Origin: Brachionus plicatilis
Taxonomy: Eukaryota; Rotifera; Eurotatoria; Ploima; Brachionidae
Assembly (NCBI GenBank): GCA_010279815.1
Contig: QEOQ01000165.1
Span: 172,547 to 236,546 of the forward strand
Direction: 5' to 3'
Length of the DNA stretch: 64,000 nucleotides
Shown: piece after piece, positions 12,471-24,887 of the stretch
Position numbering within the stretch: position 1 is the stretch's first letter
Layout: the number at the start of each line of letters is the position of its first letter
Position numbers and translations under genes: made by a program
Notes under the pieces: model-generated
Database searches by the model: none
Told to the model about the DNA's origin: nothing
The model's input: the letters and a program-made list of their open reading frames with translations, nothing else

Positions 12471-12690
12471 TTATTGATTAAAAAAAACAAACAATAAATT
12501 ATTATTAGATAACCTGTTAAAAGCTTGTAAATTGCTATGATCATGTTCATCCTCCCTTCCGAAAACAATAACATCGTCACTTCGACTGTCAAACAACAAG
12601 TAAACTCCAGCTGAACACTGTTCACCTCTCAATTTAGCCTTTTTACATCTAAAAAATCTTATTTCCATCTTGAGTATTATTTTAATAATG
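12471..12690 (-). pseudogene. FLYWCH/MULE-type zinc-finger fragment
   Basis: The minus strand reads RFFRCKKAKLRGEQCSAGVY followed by a short strand region and EHDHSN. The Cys...Cys...His-x-His spacing is that of FLYWCH-like fingers found at the N-terminus of many Mutator-related transposases and their host derivatives. The frame ends soon after the finger, upstream sequence has stops, and no transposase core follows, so this is a fragment. It could instead be one exon of an unrecognised gene. Confidence 0.4.
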
Positions 12691-12870
12691 GTAGATCCAG
12701 GTTCTTTCTTCGTTTATTTTCGTCAATGATGCTACTTTGTTTAGATGCTTTTCCACTTATGGCTTCAATTTGCTCTTTGTTGAGTTAGACAATCTCCTTC
12801 ATCTTCCATCTCAACTTCATCATCAGAGACATACTTTGGAATACTTATTGCCAGTAGAATTTTTTTTGTA

Positions 12871-13295
12871 AGGTTCGCGCGTAGCAAAACTACAGCACTA
12901 TCTGAATTTCAGCAAACCGATTTTAAAATATTAATCTGCATACTTGAAAACCTTGAAAAAATGATTTTTTAGGTATTGTCAAAAAAAAAATTTTGTTCTC
13001 ACCCCCCTCAAAGATAAAAAAAAAAAAAAATTTAGTTACCTTTGAGCTAAAATATCTCATGGTCTAATAGATATAACCTTATTAATATGTATATATTCTG
13101 AAAGCGCACAGTCTCATCTACAAAATAGTTTAGTAATTTAATCTATTATTTTACCGATAGATCGATATTTTGGCAAAAAATAGTAAAAAAATGGTATTTT
13201 TTCACTATTTTTGTATCTAGTTCGCTGTTTCCCCCCCGAACCCTACTTTTTATACAGATTCTGAAACTAGAGAAAATTCTGAACAAAATGTTGGG
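12871..13295 (+). repeat. Interspersed repeat family A, copy 1
   Basis: Starts AGGTTCGCGCGTAGCAAAAC and ends near TTCTGAACAAAATGTT. The reverse complement of 58711-59034 matches over most of its length, including GTAGCAAAACTACAGCAC, CCCTCAAAGAT and TTCTGAAAGCGCA. It is non-coding and of unknown class, about 425 bp here. Confidence 0.6.
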
Positions 13296-13949
13296 ACCAC
13301 TTTTTATATTTTCTCTTTTATTTCTCTTTAAAAAAAGTGTTCAAAATGAGGCATTTTTAAAAAAATTGAAAAAAATAAAGTTTTTGATTTTCAAAATTGA
13401 ATAGTATTGGTTGTTTCTATGCTGGCAATGATTTATACATTTTATTTTTGACATTATAAATTCAAACAGTTTTTTTTATGTTACTTTTATATTACCGAAT
13501 AATTATAATAAATTAATTATAATACCGATCATGTCAATTAATTACTGATCAACCGGATATTGGTCAAAAAATACTAATCATTTAAATTATTAACTTTAAT
13601 TTTTTAATTAAATACTCATCATATATATATTATACTGGTAAATTTTACTGATTAAAATATTTAAAATACCGATCATTTAAATACGAGCCATTTTAAAATT
13701 TATATTAGATTTATATTAAATTCTAAATTTTTAATTTTTTTCATTTTAGCAGGCAATTCAAAAAAATACGATGCCAATTTAATATAAAATAGTTAAATTT
13801 TTAAAAAAAATTTAGTAAAAAAAACGATCTTGTAATTAGGTTCAAATTTTTCTATTTTGATGCAAAAATTAAAAAAAAATTAAAAAATAGAAATAAAATA
13901 AAATTTGATCATATTAATCAAATAATCAATAAAACGTTGATTTATTTTG

Positions 13950-14115
13950 TTTAGATTCGTTCCTCACCACCACACTCATATGATCTGAATCCAATTGAAT
14001 TGTTGTAGCATGAATTGAAGAGTTTGTTAGAAAATCATGATATGTGGTGTACTATAGAGCTTCAAGAATCGTTGACTAAAGAAAGATGCAAAATGTGTCG
14101 TCTAAAAAAGGTTTT
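13950..14115 (+). pseudogene. Transposase remnant (DDE superfamily, mariner-like)
   Basis: One frame reads PPHSYDLNPIELL, a stop, then HELKSLLENHD. This is the conserved block around the third catalytic residue of Tc1/mariner-type transposases, with TAG where a Trp codon (TGG) is expected. No upstream catalytic region is recognisable, so this is a short dead fragment. Confidence 0.5.
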
Positions 14116-14672
14116 TAATCTAATTATTTTTTTTGTTCTCATCAGATCTTTTAAAGGTAACTAGAGAATCGATTTCTTTGTAAAAGGTGTGGATAATGAT
14201 ATGGGTTTAACTTTGTAATCAGGAATTCGGAACATTTAGTTTCAAAATTTTTATTCCAAGTGAATAGCTTACTCCTATCTTTTTTCATCATATAAAATTA
14301 TGGGAAATGGTAAGACCTAGAATAGATCCTTGCAAAATTACCCCGATAGTCTGGTGTTTAAAAAGCCATAGGCCCAGTATCTAAGACTCGCTTACAACCC
14401 ATTTTTTTTCAATTGCAGTTTCATTTTAACCCCTTGGCTTATAAAAAAAATTAAAAACAAACCTTATAATTATCAAATTTAATTTCAACTTTTACTTCAG
14501 TGTGCTTTTTTTCTAATAAAAAAATAATAAATTTTTTTAATATTTTTTTCTTGATTTTTGGTGCTGCACCAATTGCATTGTTTAAAAATTTTATTTTTTT
14601 TTTGTCTTAAAAAGTCAAGTCTTGGTAACGTATTAAATTAAGAATTTCAGAGTTTGATGCGGACCCAAACCT

Positions 14673-14745
14673 GAGATGTACTTTGGTGCATGGTCCAAAA
14701 GCGTGTCTTAGCTTGTGGTGAAACATAATCGAACGAGGGAATACG
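14673..14745. repeat. Terminal piece of a repeat shared with the window end
   Basis: Contains GAGATGTACTTTGGTGC (14673-14689), then AAGCGTGTCTTAGCTTGTGG, and ends CATAATCGAACGAGGGAATACG (14724-14745). The reverse complement of that end opens the element at 63899-64000, which also contains the same 17-mer. It looks like a MITE with inverted ends; the other end of this copy is unclear. Confidence 0.5.
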
Positions 14746-14984
14746 CTATTTATTTACTTATTAACTCTACCAATTTAAACCAGAACACCATATGGTAGTT
14801 TGCAAGGTTTTACGGTGTAATCAAAGAAATTTTACATTCTAAAATGACAAAAATAGTGTTAAATAATTTTTAATGTTTTTTGATCAATATTTTATTAATT
14901 CTCAAGGTTATATTACTCAAGATCTTTTAAAATTAAATCTTAATTTTTAAATTTTGTGTAAGTCTTTAATTGGGTATCCATGAA

Positions 14985-15130
14985 TTTCGACAAATTTTAT
15001 TCGGACAAAATATTTTCGACAAGTTAATTTCGACAAATATAATTTAGAACATAATTAATTCGACTGAATTCGACTAAAAAATAATCAAGTATATTTTCGC
15101 TGTATGCTTTTTCGACAAAAAATCATTGGA
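14985..15130. repeat. Cluster of TTCGACAAA-like motifs
   Basis: TTTCGACAA or TTCGGACAA recurs about five times at irregular spacing, with related TTCGACT words. It is an irregular repeat, possibly the end of a mobile element; not identified. Confidence 0.35.
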
Positions 15131-15745
15131 CAAAATTAAAAAAAAATGGATAACTTGATTAGTCAATTTGAAGAATTAAGCTTAGAATTAAATTTAATAC
15201 GATCATCACGTAACAAAAACAAAAATTAAATAGTTGTCTAATTAATTACAAATTTGAAGAAGTTTTATCTTTTATAAAATTTGTTTCTAATTGTAAATAA
15301 TTGAATAAAAAAGTTTGCCTTAGTCTGTTGTAAATTTTATATTTATGAGCGATCAATTTTCAGAAATAGATATAACCTATAATATTAACTCTTAAAAAGT
15401 ATTATATACTTTATATGACTTCTCCAAATTATTTTTTAGTTATGTGTTTTCTTATCGAGTTAAGCTTTAACAGAAAAAAAGGCAAAAAAATCAAAATTAA
15501 GTTGAATAAAATAAATTTAAAAAGAAAGAAAATTAAAATGGTGTATTATTATTGTTTATTATTATTATTTTTTTTGAAAAATTGTAATAGCTAAATTGTT
15601 AGGTAATCAGCTAACTTTTTCACATTTCGATTTTTTAATAATAATAGAATAAGATGCGATTTTTGTATTTCAATTTTCTTTCAAATTTTTTTCCTAAATA
15701 TTTTATATTGACATTCTTGCTAACTTACTTTAAAATTTTGAATAA

Positions 15746-16775
15746 CACTAAATATATTTCAAGGTTTAATAATTAATAAACTGAATAGAATATCATATCT
15801 TAATTTTCTAAAAGAAAGCTAAATATTTTTATATTTCTGGAAACTGCATCGAAACAAAAGAATGAAGATTATTTTTTTAGTTCAAGTTATTATCTTACTT
15901 CCTGTTTTTTCACATAATGTCAACCTGCTAGGTAAAGTTAGACACATTTAAAGAAAAAAATCACTGAAATCTTAAATATATTGATATTAAATTTTTGATA
16001 TGATAAATGTTGTCATGGTGGTGAATGGTCTCACACATAAAACGAACAAACAATCGAGAAAAACCAATGACACAAAATATTTCAAATATTTATGACTAGA
16101 AAATAAATAGTTGAGTTCATTAAATTTTTGTTTTAGCCATTCAATATCTAGTTCTTCGATTTTAATATGTAAAATACTTTCAAGAAAATTATTTTTAGTA
16201 TTTCCTTTAAATTAAAATTACAATTTATTCCCGAAAATTATTCAACATTAAATTTTCTAACTTTGTATTAAAAATGTAGAAAAATGTAAAACTATTATTA
16301 TTTTTAAAAAATTTTTAGAATCATAAAAAAAACAAAAAAAGCCCCAAAACACACTTTTACTTGAATATAAGCATTTTCTGGGATTTCCAAAATTTATGTC
16401 AGATTTGGAAGAGTTACATTTTTTATAAACTGCATTCGATGTAAGATTATGTAATTTTATAAAATCATACGTAGAATTGCGTAAAATTATGTTGATAATG
16501 GTAATTGCATTTTATCACTTAACCAATGTACTTAACATGTCAGGATTAAATTTTAAGTAATGAATCTGGCGCAATTTTTGAAATAAATAATAATAAAAAA
16601 TAATCATAATTAAATAATTTGTATGTGTAAAATCTTCGGAAAAAACAAAATTTTTAAGAAGCCCTTGTGACATTTCTAAAGTTTTAAGCATTCTAAATGT
16701 ATAAATCTTTATTTTAGTAAATAAAATAAAAATTTTAACCAAAATGTCCAATATCTTTATCTTTCATTTGAAAAT
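15746..16775. other. Gene-free stretch with one possible orphan signal-peptide exon
   Basis: Mostly AT-rich filler. At 15862-15930 the plus strand reads MKIIFLVQVIILLPVFSHN, a good signal peptide ending at a GT donor (15931), but I cannot find a following exon on this strand. Confidence 0.3.
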
Positions 16776-19700
16776 TTATTTCATTTCTAATGCTCTTATT
16801 CTGGTAAGAGCTTGATTTAATTCCGATTCAAGGTCAGCTACCCTTTTCTCAGCGTTCTGAGCTCTTTCTTCTGTTGATCTTTAAATGAAAAAATTAAAAA
16901 TCATATTAAAAGACTATATAGAATCCTAAAATTACATTAGATCATTTTGAAGATTTTCGATTGTTTTATACGCATTAAAAACAGTGGACTTAAGTTCCTG
17001 TTCGCTCAAATCATTGGAATCATCATAATTTAAATTTTCCAAAAATTTGTATTCAGTATTTGAATCATGGGAAATAATTTCAAATTTTGATGAGCTTTTT
17101 TTTGGTGTTTTTTCAACCTCATTCTTGTCATTTTTGTCCATTTCTTGGTACTCGTCTTCATCGTGTTCAGTTTCTTCATCTTGGTGGCCATCTACAGTGT
17201 CCTCTTTTTCATCGTTCTCATCAACATTTAATGAACCCAAGGTGGTTCTCTCTCTGGATTCGGCTGTCGACAAATAGCCCATTCTATCACTCAAGATCTT
17301 ACGGTGACCCTTATCTCCACTAAATTCTGATACCATTAGTTTTAGTGTAAAATTCCATTCTTTAACCTCATTTTTTAAATTTTGTAAACTTTGAAATTCT
17401 TTTTCATATCTGCTTTCTTCATTTGTTTTTCGACTGTTTTCATCCTCAGTGATAATGGTGTTACATCGACTTGAAAATATAAGAATAAAATTAATTTTTT
17501 TGATAGCACTAATCTAGATTACTCAGCCAAAGCAAGTGAAAATTTTTCCAATTTTGCCGAAAGTGTATGGCTATTTTTTTCCAAATCTTCCACAGTTGTC
17601 GTCGAGTCATAGACAATTTTTTTAGCCTCTTCACTCAAGCCTGGTTTATCAGGAGCTAGTCTAATCAATGCTTGAACCAGCCAATCGATCATTTTATGGT
17701 GAATGGAATTAACTTCATCCAAAATGAATCCATTTTGACTATCAACATAATTACTAAAATTGGCCATCCATTTATGCAAATCATTCACCAGGTCATCATG
17801 ATCAATTCTTTAAGAAAAAATTTGTTAGATTAATCATTTTAGAAAGTTGGCATAGATCAGTTGGTAATCTGAAAAATTCTCTTTTAAATTAAAAAAAATA
17901 AAGTTGTTAAAGCCTAATAAAATAAATTGTGTTGAAATTTAAAATTTTTACTTATAAATCATGATATTTTGATTCTACTACATTGTAGTCTAGTTTAAAA
18001 TGGAATTTTATAAATATCTAATATGAGATAAAGGAAAAAGGTGTTTGACGCATAAATAAAAAAATTATAGATTAAAAAAATAATTATTGACGCAGAAACA
18101 AAAAAAATTTAAGTTAGGTATAAAATTAATTTTTAATTATTAAAGCATAAAATGTCAAATCTCCATTAAAAAAGTACAAAATTATTCAAAGATTAAGGCA
18201 GTTTTTGCCTTAGTTCATTTACCGGTTCTTTTTTTTTGAACATTTTGATTTTAATTATCCTCTTAAATATTTGCTTTGCCTTTAGGTGGCATTGTGAATA
18301 TCAATAATTATCAAATTTTGATATAAATTTTTTTTAAAAATTAAATGAAACATTTATTGCTATAAAATTAGAACATATTCTAAATAAAACTAATTAGTAT
18401 CTACCTTTTGAAATGTATGCAATAAGAACTAAAAAATAAAATAATCCCTTTTTTTCTAATTTTTTTTATATGTTTAAATTTTATGCTATACTATTTATGC
18501 GTCAAACAACCTTCTCCTAAAATAAACAAAATTCATATTTGTCATAAAGAAAAATAATTATCATAAACATGAAATCAACTGGATTTTTATGAAATTCCAT
18601 TTTAAAAGAATATTCTAATTCAATAATTCAATTTTTTAGATCCAAGAACTTTAAGTTTTATTGTGTATTGGCACTTTGAAATTCATTACAAAGTGTACGT
18701 TTATTTTCCTCTTTTGAAAAATTAAAATAAAAAAATTGTCAAAAAAAAATTTTTGCAATTAAAACGATTTTATTAAGATAAAAATACTTTTTTATATTTA
18801 AGAGATTTTTTTAGAATCAAAAGGTTTTATCAATGTATAAAACTTTTTTAAACGAAAAAAAAATTTAAATAACTTAAATTGACTTCTTAACTTCAGAATT
18901 CATTCTTTTTGGTCTTTGCCCTTATCTTGCAATTGCTTGAGTGTTCATTCTCTAAAGAAAATTTTTATCCGATTCTCTTTCTATATGAAGCATTTTTGAA
19001 TTTTAAAAAACTTTATTATTTTTATTATTTCTTTGGAAATAATTATTATATCAAAATGAGTTTTAAAACGAAAAAAGCTTTTTTAAATCGAAAAAGTTTT
19101 GTTTAACTTGTTAATTTTATTAATTAACTTCTTTAACCACTTTGCTGAAAGAAAAAAGATAGAGTTATATTTCAATCTATCAGGACCAATTTGTCCATCA
19201 AATTTTTTTTCATAATTAATATAGAAAAAACAGCAGTTCAATTATTTCGCAAATTAGTCGTGCTCCTTAATAATCACATATAGAATACTCAAAAAATATT
19301 TAAATAATCTATTTTTGATTTTTTCAAATTCTACTACAAAAGAGCAGAACAAAATTTTACAAATTAGAAACTTTCGATCGGATCTAAAAATTCAATGCTT
19401 CAAGCAAAAAAAAATTTAAGTTTTTAATTTTTTAGAAAAATTGAATGCTTCATATTTTAAAATTGTAAGTCAAAATCGTCAAATATAAAAATTTCATGAA
19501 TTTAACACAACCAAATATTTTTTTAAAAAAATTAGTTTTATTTTCTATATCCGATTGTGTTTTTAAATTTCTCACTACTAAAATTTAACAAAAAAATTAA
19601 AATAAAAGAAATTTTTTGATTAAACATTTTTTTTTTGAATTGTCACTTAATTCCTCAAGAACAAAGTACGAATTTTCTCTTATTTTTAAAAAATACAGTA

Positions 19701-22700
19701 CTTCGATGAATAAATATTTATTAGTGACTTTATCCTTATCTATCCTTTGTACTTTTTTTTTATGAAATATTATCCGAATAATTTAAGAAATACATTTTAA
19801 AAATCAATCTTAAATTTATAATAAAGGACTTCTAATCTCATCAAAAGCTATTTCTTGGATAAAAAGAAAAAATTTACATTTTAGGCTCGTCTGCATTTTT
19901 TCCGGGAGTTGATTCAGCTTCTTCTTTAAGTGGTTCACCGATTGAATTTTGACATTTGTAGCTTGAGTCTATGCAATCGTCCAAAGACTGAAAAAAACCT
20001 ATCCACTCGCTTTCCGAAAGTCTAAATTTTCCTTTCCCTGTCTCACTCATCATTTGCGAATTTAACTTTTGCTGCCAATTATCCAATGTGTTGCTCAGTG
20101 AGTTCAGACTTCTGGAAACACCATTATCGCCACTTGTTCGATTGCGGTAATGATCATGTAGCAATTTCATGTCCTTAAAATTTAAAATTTTAAATGGGTG
20201 AATTCTTTTTTGAAAAATTAAAACTTACATTGGAAAGAATTTCGTATTTTTTAAATTCTTGATATACTTTTGGATCTTTGACTGGCTCATGTCTGGCTGA
20301 GACTCGGTTACAAAGCTGCACAATGCTGAACAAAACTCGTTCAGATTTTTTAATTCTTTCTTCACTTATTAAAACTGAATCACCATTGAACTCTTCGGCA
20401 TCTTTGGCAATTGCCACCAAAATTGCTTTTGTTTTTGAGGAAATTTTCGTCACCTTTTCAAAATCTGGCACTGAAACTATATCACCCCGGTCATCACTAA
20501 ATAAATGTATTTATCAAAAAAAAATTATTTTTTTTTTGAGTTTAATTTTACAATGTATCTTGTTTAAGATGTTTTTTAAGATCAATCAAATCTGTTCTTA
20601 TTTTCTCAATTGAATGTTTGAGTTCGTGTTCTTTTTCAACAATTTCACTTTTCACTTCTTCCAAAATAGTTTTCCAATTTTCGATTAATTTTTGAATCTC
20701 AATCACATCTTTAGTATCCTTGTCGCTTTGCAAAATAGCAAAATGCTTGGCCAATTTGAACCAAGATTTTTCCGAAATATTCATTCTCTTGGCTGTACTT
20801 AGCTTGTTTTCATTAGTTATTTTGAACGCAATGTTATAAGTAGTTTTGATCCATAGGTCTCGTTCATCGATTAAACATTTAATTGTACTTTCTAGTCTTT
20901 TTCGTTGAAGCTCGTACAATTCATGATACTCGTTTAGTAACGAAGCATTTTTTTCAGCGTCTTCCAATGCTTTTTTTAGCTAAAAAAGAAAAATTTTCAA
21001 CTTTAATTTTTTTAAGATGACTAGAAATTTAGAAAATTATTAAAATTCAATTTAATTTTGATTTTCGAATAGCTGAATAATGGTCAGGTAGGGCTAAACA
21101 CGCTAAATAGTTTAATCAAAAATACTCGAGAACTACGGAGATTGTTAATGTTAAGAAAATCAAGAAACAAAAGTCACTGAGAGCAAATTAATGATGGTTA
21201 TGTCACTATCAAAGTTTAATATATATCATTTTATAGATTGAAAATGGTAAAATTAAAAATTAAAGAAAACAAAAAGTTTATATGTAGTAAGTTTTTATTA
21301 TTTTGACAAATGGTTTTCAATAATAACAAGGCCAAAAGCTGAGTTGAAGTTTGGCTTGAAATGTCATGGGAAATTTTTTTAATTGTTATAAATTGAAAAA
21401 TTTAATTTAAAATTAATTATTTAATTATTTAATTTTAATTTCATTTAAAATAATTTAATTTAATTAATTATTTATTTATAAAATTTATTTAATTTAAAAA
21501 AAATTTAATTTTAAAAATTTTAATAAATCCAATTTAATTTAATTATTTAATTTTAAAAATTTTGAAATATTTTTTGAGTTCGAATTTTTATTTAAATAGG
21601 CAAAAGCTAGCAAAAACAGTTGGTCCAGAACTTGATTTATTTTTAGTTTTAAACTTTTAGAATAAAATATTTTTATGTTATAAAAATAGCTTTATAAATT
21701 TTGAAATTAAAAATAATTTATATTATTTTTTAATATGTTTAAAAAATTAGGGAAAGTTAAGTTGGTTTCAATCTTTTCAGTTCTAATAGCCTTACAATTC
21801 GTTGATTTTAAAAAAAAATTCAAAAAAGTTCATAGGAAAGTTTTTTTTTAATTTCTGAAATATTGCACCAAAAATATTAGAAAACATATAAATATGAAAA
21901 TGTAAAAACGTAAAATTTTTAAATTTTTTAAATTATGGATGAATTGATGAACTTTTTTGTCTAGTTTTACAAATTATTATATTTGTATATAGAAAGAAAT
22001 TTCTGCGGAAAAACGACTTAAACTTTTCCAATTAACTTTTGATAAAACATTAAAAATGCTTTATTTGATTTTTTTATTTTTTAAATGCCTGGTCAAAGTA
22101 AAAACGAAATTTCTATTATTTGCCAACTCAATTTACAAAATGACACATTTTCAAATTGACAGTGTCAGATATATTGATAATTACTTTTAGGACTATCTTT
22201 ATGGAAGTTTTGAGTGACCGAAAACGAAGATTTCAATTAAAGAATTAAAGTTTTTGAAAAAAAATCAATTTTTAAAATTAGATTAATAATTCCAAAAAAA
22301 AAAAGATTTTAATCCTAATTTTACTGACTCAATTTTTTGAAAAATAAAAATTCTAAATACAAACTTTTTCCAACTTTTATTTTCTAATAAGAAGAATATT
22401 AAATTTATTTTCAGAACGTTCACAAAATTAAATATTCAATGCTATGACAAAATTTTTAAAAACAAATTGAAAAGTTTAAAATTAAATTTTTTTTGTGAAA
22501 GATGGATATTTTCAAGCATTTTTAATGGTACTTACATCTTTCTGATAAATGGCAGCTTGATCTGCAATTTGTTTATCATGTTCCCTCACATGAGATAGCT
22601 CACTTTAAAAAATTTTTTGAATAAAAAAAATTTATGAATCTTTTTGTAAAATATTACTCTGTCAAGTAGTTAATGGTCGATTTAAACTCCATTAATTCTT

Positions 22701-24437
22701 CGGTTAAACGCCGATCCAGGGCTCTTTGAGCAACAACCTCTTCATGTAGACTTTTAATCTCTCTTGGCACTCTGGATAGTAAATTGGCATAGCGTTCTCT
22801 CAATTTAGAAAGAATTTCACCTCTATCTTTACATTCAACAGTTACCTTGAAAAAAATCCAAAAATTTTAGTCAAATTAAATTTTTAAATAAAAAAAAAAT
22901 TCATTTTGTATACTTGACGAATGACTTCGTGAAAAACAATGTTATATATATTTTGTTCTTGTTTTATTATCTCCAATAGATTATGCAATTGAGTTGGACC
23001 TTTTTGGTCTATTATGTCCGCTCCGACTCTTTTCAGCAGAGCATCCATAGTATGCTTTAGTTGAATGACTTCATTTCGACCAGCTGGCTTGAGCGATGGA
23101 AAAGTAGTGATGTGATTTAGGTGATCTTCAGTAAGCGCGGTGTATTGACTTTTTAACAAATTGAAAAAAAAATCAACAAAGCAAAAATCGAAATTTTACT
23201 TTTCATCAACTTTAAGAGGCCATACACCATGATTTTTTACTATTTTGAATTCATCAGGTATCAAAGAATCTGGTACTTGAATTTGCTTAAAATATTGATA
23301 CAATAAATAACTTTTTTTATTTTATTCAAATGTTTACAGGCTCTGAAAATGAATTGCTTGCTCTAATGGCNNNNNNNNNNNNNNNNNNNNNNNNNNNNNN
23401 NNNNNNNNNNNNNNNNNNNNNNNNNNNNNNNNNNNNNNNNNNNNNNNNNNNNNNNNNNNNNNNNNNNNNNNNNNNNNNNNNNNNNNNNNNNNNNNNNNNN
23501 NNNNNNNNNNNNNNNNNNNNNNNNNNNNNNNNNNNNNNNNNNNNNNNNNNNNNNNNNNNNNNNNNNNNNNNNNNNNNNNNNNNNNNNNNNNNNNNNNNNN
23601 NNNNNNNNNNNNNNNNNNNNNNNNNNNNNNNNNNNGGTATCAAAGAATCCGGTACTTGAATTTGCTTAAAATATTGATAAATAAATAACTTTTTTATTTT
23701 ATTCAAATGTTTACAGGCTCTGAAAATGAATTGCTTGCTCTAATGGCACTAATATCATATTTCGATGGCACTGCTTTTGTAGACATTTTTGGCTGGATTA
23801 CAGAATCATATATAAAAGAAATATCCCTTAAATTTTTTTTTTAAATATTAAAAAAATACAAAATGAGGTAACTAAAAAAATTTATTTACTTTCCAGCGCC
23901 ACATGAACAAACTGGCTGTTCAGTTAAAAACTTAAGCTTTTCTCGTTGTTTTTCAAAATTCCAAGCATTGTCAGGACGTTTTGTAAGCGTCTTTATAAAA
24001 ATTTTAATTTAAAATTTTATTGTTTTTTTTAAATTAATTTTACTGGATTAGTTGGTTTGATTCCATTTAAGGTTCGTTTGTTAGGAGGGCCTATGTACTC
24101 TTTGGGATGTTCGGCTTGTTTTATGGCAACGATCAGGTCATCAGGAACACTTTTGTTGAATTTTTTTGTCACATCATTTGTTTGAGCTTCGTCTAATAAA
24201 AATTGTGTTTAAATTTTTTTTTTAATTTTCGAAAATTTGACACTTTTTTTATTAAAAGTATTAAGGCTAATTTTCGTGATAGGCTAATTAAGCTTATTAG
24301 CTATCGAATTTCGTGATTAATTTTAAATTTTGATACCAACTTTTATTTTCAATATAAGGTACAATACAATCGCTGAGTTCCTTAGTGGAACTTATTTTGG
24401 GAAGCTTTTCATATTCATTTCTGGATATAATACTCAT
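16776..24437 (-). CDS. AXDND1: Axonemal dynein light chain domain protein, AXDND1-like, 14 exons
   Basis: Coiled-coil protein of cilia and sperm flagella containing the Ax_dynein_light (p28-like) domain. Minus-strand exons: 24437-24341, 24192-24044, 23990-23890, 23826-23715, 23285-23200, 23148-22914, 22845-22658, 22602-22536, 20979-20552, 20496-20229, 20173-19878, 17807-17523, 17469-16936, 16878-16776. Every junction is GT..AG and in phase, giving about 982 aa, near the human length. The hallmark block runs from VPDSLIPDEFKIVKNHGV through FPSLKPAGRNEVIQLKHTMD and QLHNLLEIIKQEQNIYNIVF to SELSHVREHDKQIA, at about residues 155-345. The rest is charged coiled coil with an acidic Asp/Glu stretch before the last exon. 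Introns 8 and 11 are long (1.6 and 2.1 kb); intron 11 holds an inverted-repeat element. A gap with duplicated flanks sits in intron 4. It diverges from SPEF1. Confidence 0.9.
17994..18607. mobile_element. Inverted-repeat element in AXDND1 intron 11
   Basis: The outer ends match in reverse (TTTAAAATGGAATTTTATAA against TTTTAAAATGGAATTTCATA). So do inner blocks: GTTTGACGCATAAATA at about 18042 and TATTTATGCGTCAAAC at about 18490. The core is non-coding. This is the structure of a roughly 610-bp non-autonomous DNA transposon; no target duplication was resolved. Confidence 0.55.
23257..23370. repeat. Duplicated gap flank, left copy
   Basis: This block recurs at 23636-23747 on the other side of the N run with only three small differences (TCT/TCC, one short indel, one T-run length). 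It carries the same AXDND1 exon pieces, so it is most likely an assembly overlap rather than a real duplication. Confidence 0.85.
23371..23635. other. Assembly gap (265 N), probably false
   Basis: A run of N between two nearly identical 112-114 bp blocks. Removing the gap and one copy gives a normal AXDND1 intron 4 of about 50 nt. Confidence 0.85.
23636..23747. repeat. Duplicated gap flank, right copy
   Basis: Near-identical to 23257-23370. The gene model uses the exon 4 sequence from this copy and exon 5 from the left copy. Confidence 0.85.
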
Positions 24438-24887
24438 TTTGGCACTAACATTATTAGAAAACAGAAGTTTTAATTTACTTGGGTTGATATCAACAAAAAT
24501 TAGTCTTGATTTATGATTTATGAAAATTTCTATGACAACAGTTTAATTTTCCAAATAATATTTTAGGTAATTAAATTTTTGATACTTTATTTTCAACTAG
24601 TTTTCAGGGCTGGCCTTGGTCATTTTTCCAGGTCTTAGTGACACTCGGAACCAACTCTATTTGCAGAGTAAATTTTCAAGGACCAAGTAATTAGCAGCCA
24701 TAATTTTATGCTTGATATATCATTGTTTACAAATTAATTAAATGTATTCTTTTATTGCCATGGTTACAGAGAAATTTTTTTAATTTTTTTTCATTAATAA
24801 TAAAAAATACGAACATTTTGAATTAAAATTTTTTTTTCTGCTAGACGAATACTGTTCCTAAAATTGTATGACTAAATTTTGCTGAAA
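24438..24887. promoter_or_regulatory. Shared promoter region of AXDND1 and SPEF1
   Basis: The start codons of two diverging cilia genes are 450 bp apart, so both promoters must lie here or in the first exons. Within it is a candidate RFX X-box, annotated separately. A short upstream ATG reading frame (24868) precedes the SPEF1 start. Confidence 0.6.
24754..24767 (-). promoter_or_regulatory. Candidate RFX X-box
   Basis: The minus strand reads GTAACCATGGCAAT. The general X-box is GTNRCC, a 0-3 nt spacer, then RGYAAC; this site fits with one mismatch at the last base. It is 121 bp upstream of the SPEF1 ATG and 317 bp upstream of the AXDND1 ATG. Known: RFX factors drive cilia genes through such sites. 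Inferred: that this copy is functional. Confidence 0.6.

Noticed and set aside
21400..21560. Palindromic AATTTAATT-rich block in AXDND1 intron 8
   Set aside because: Simple AT low complexity gives self-complementarity without a defined element.
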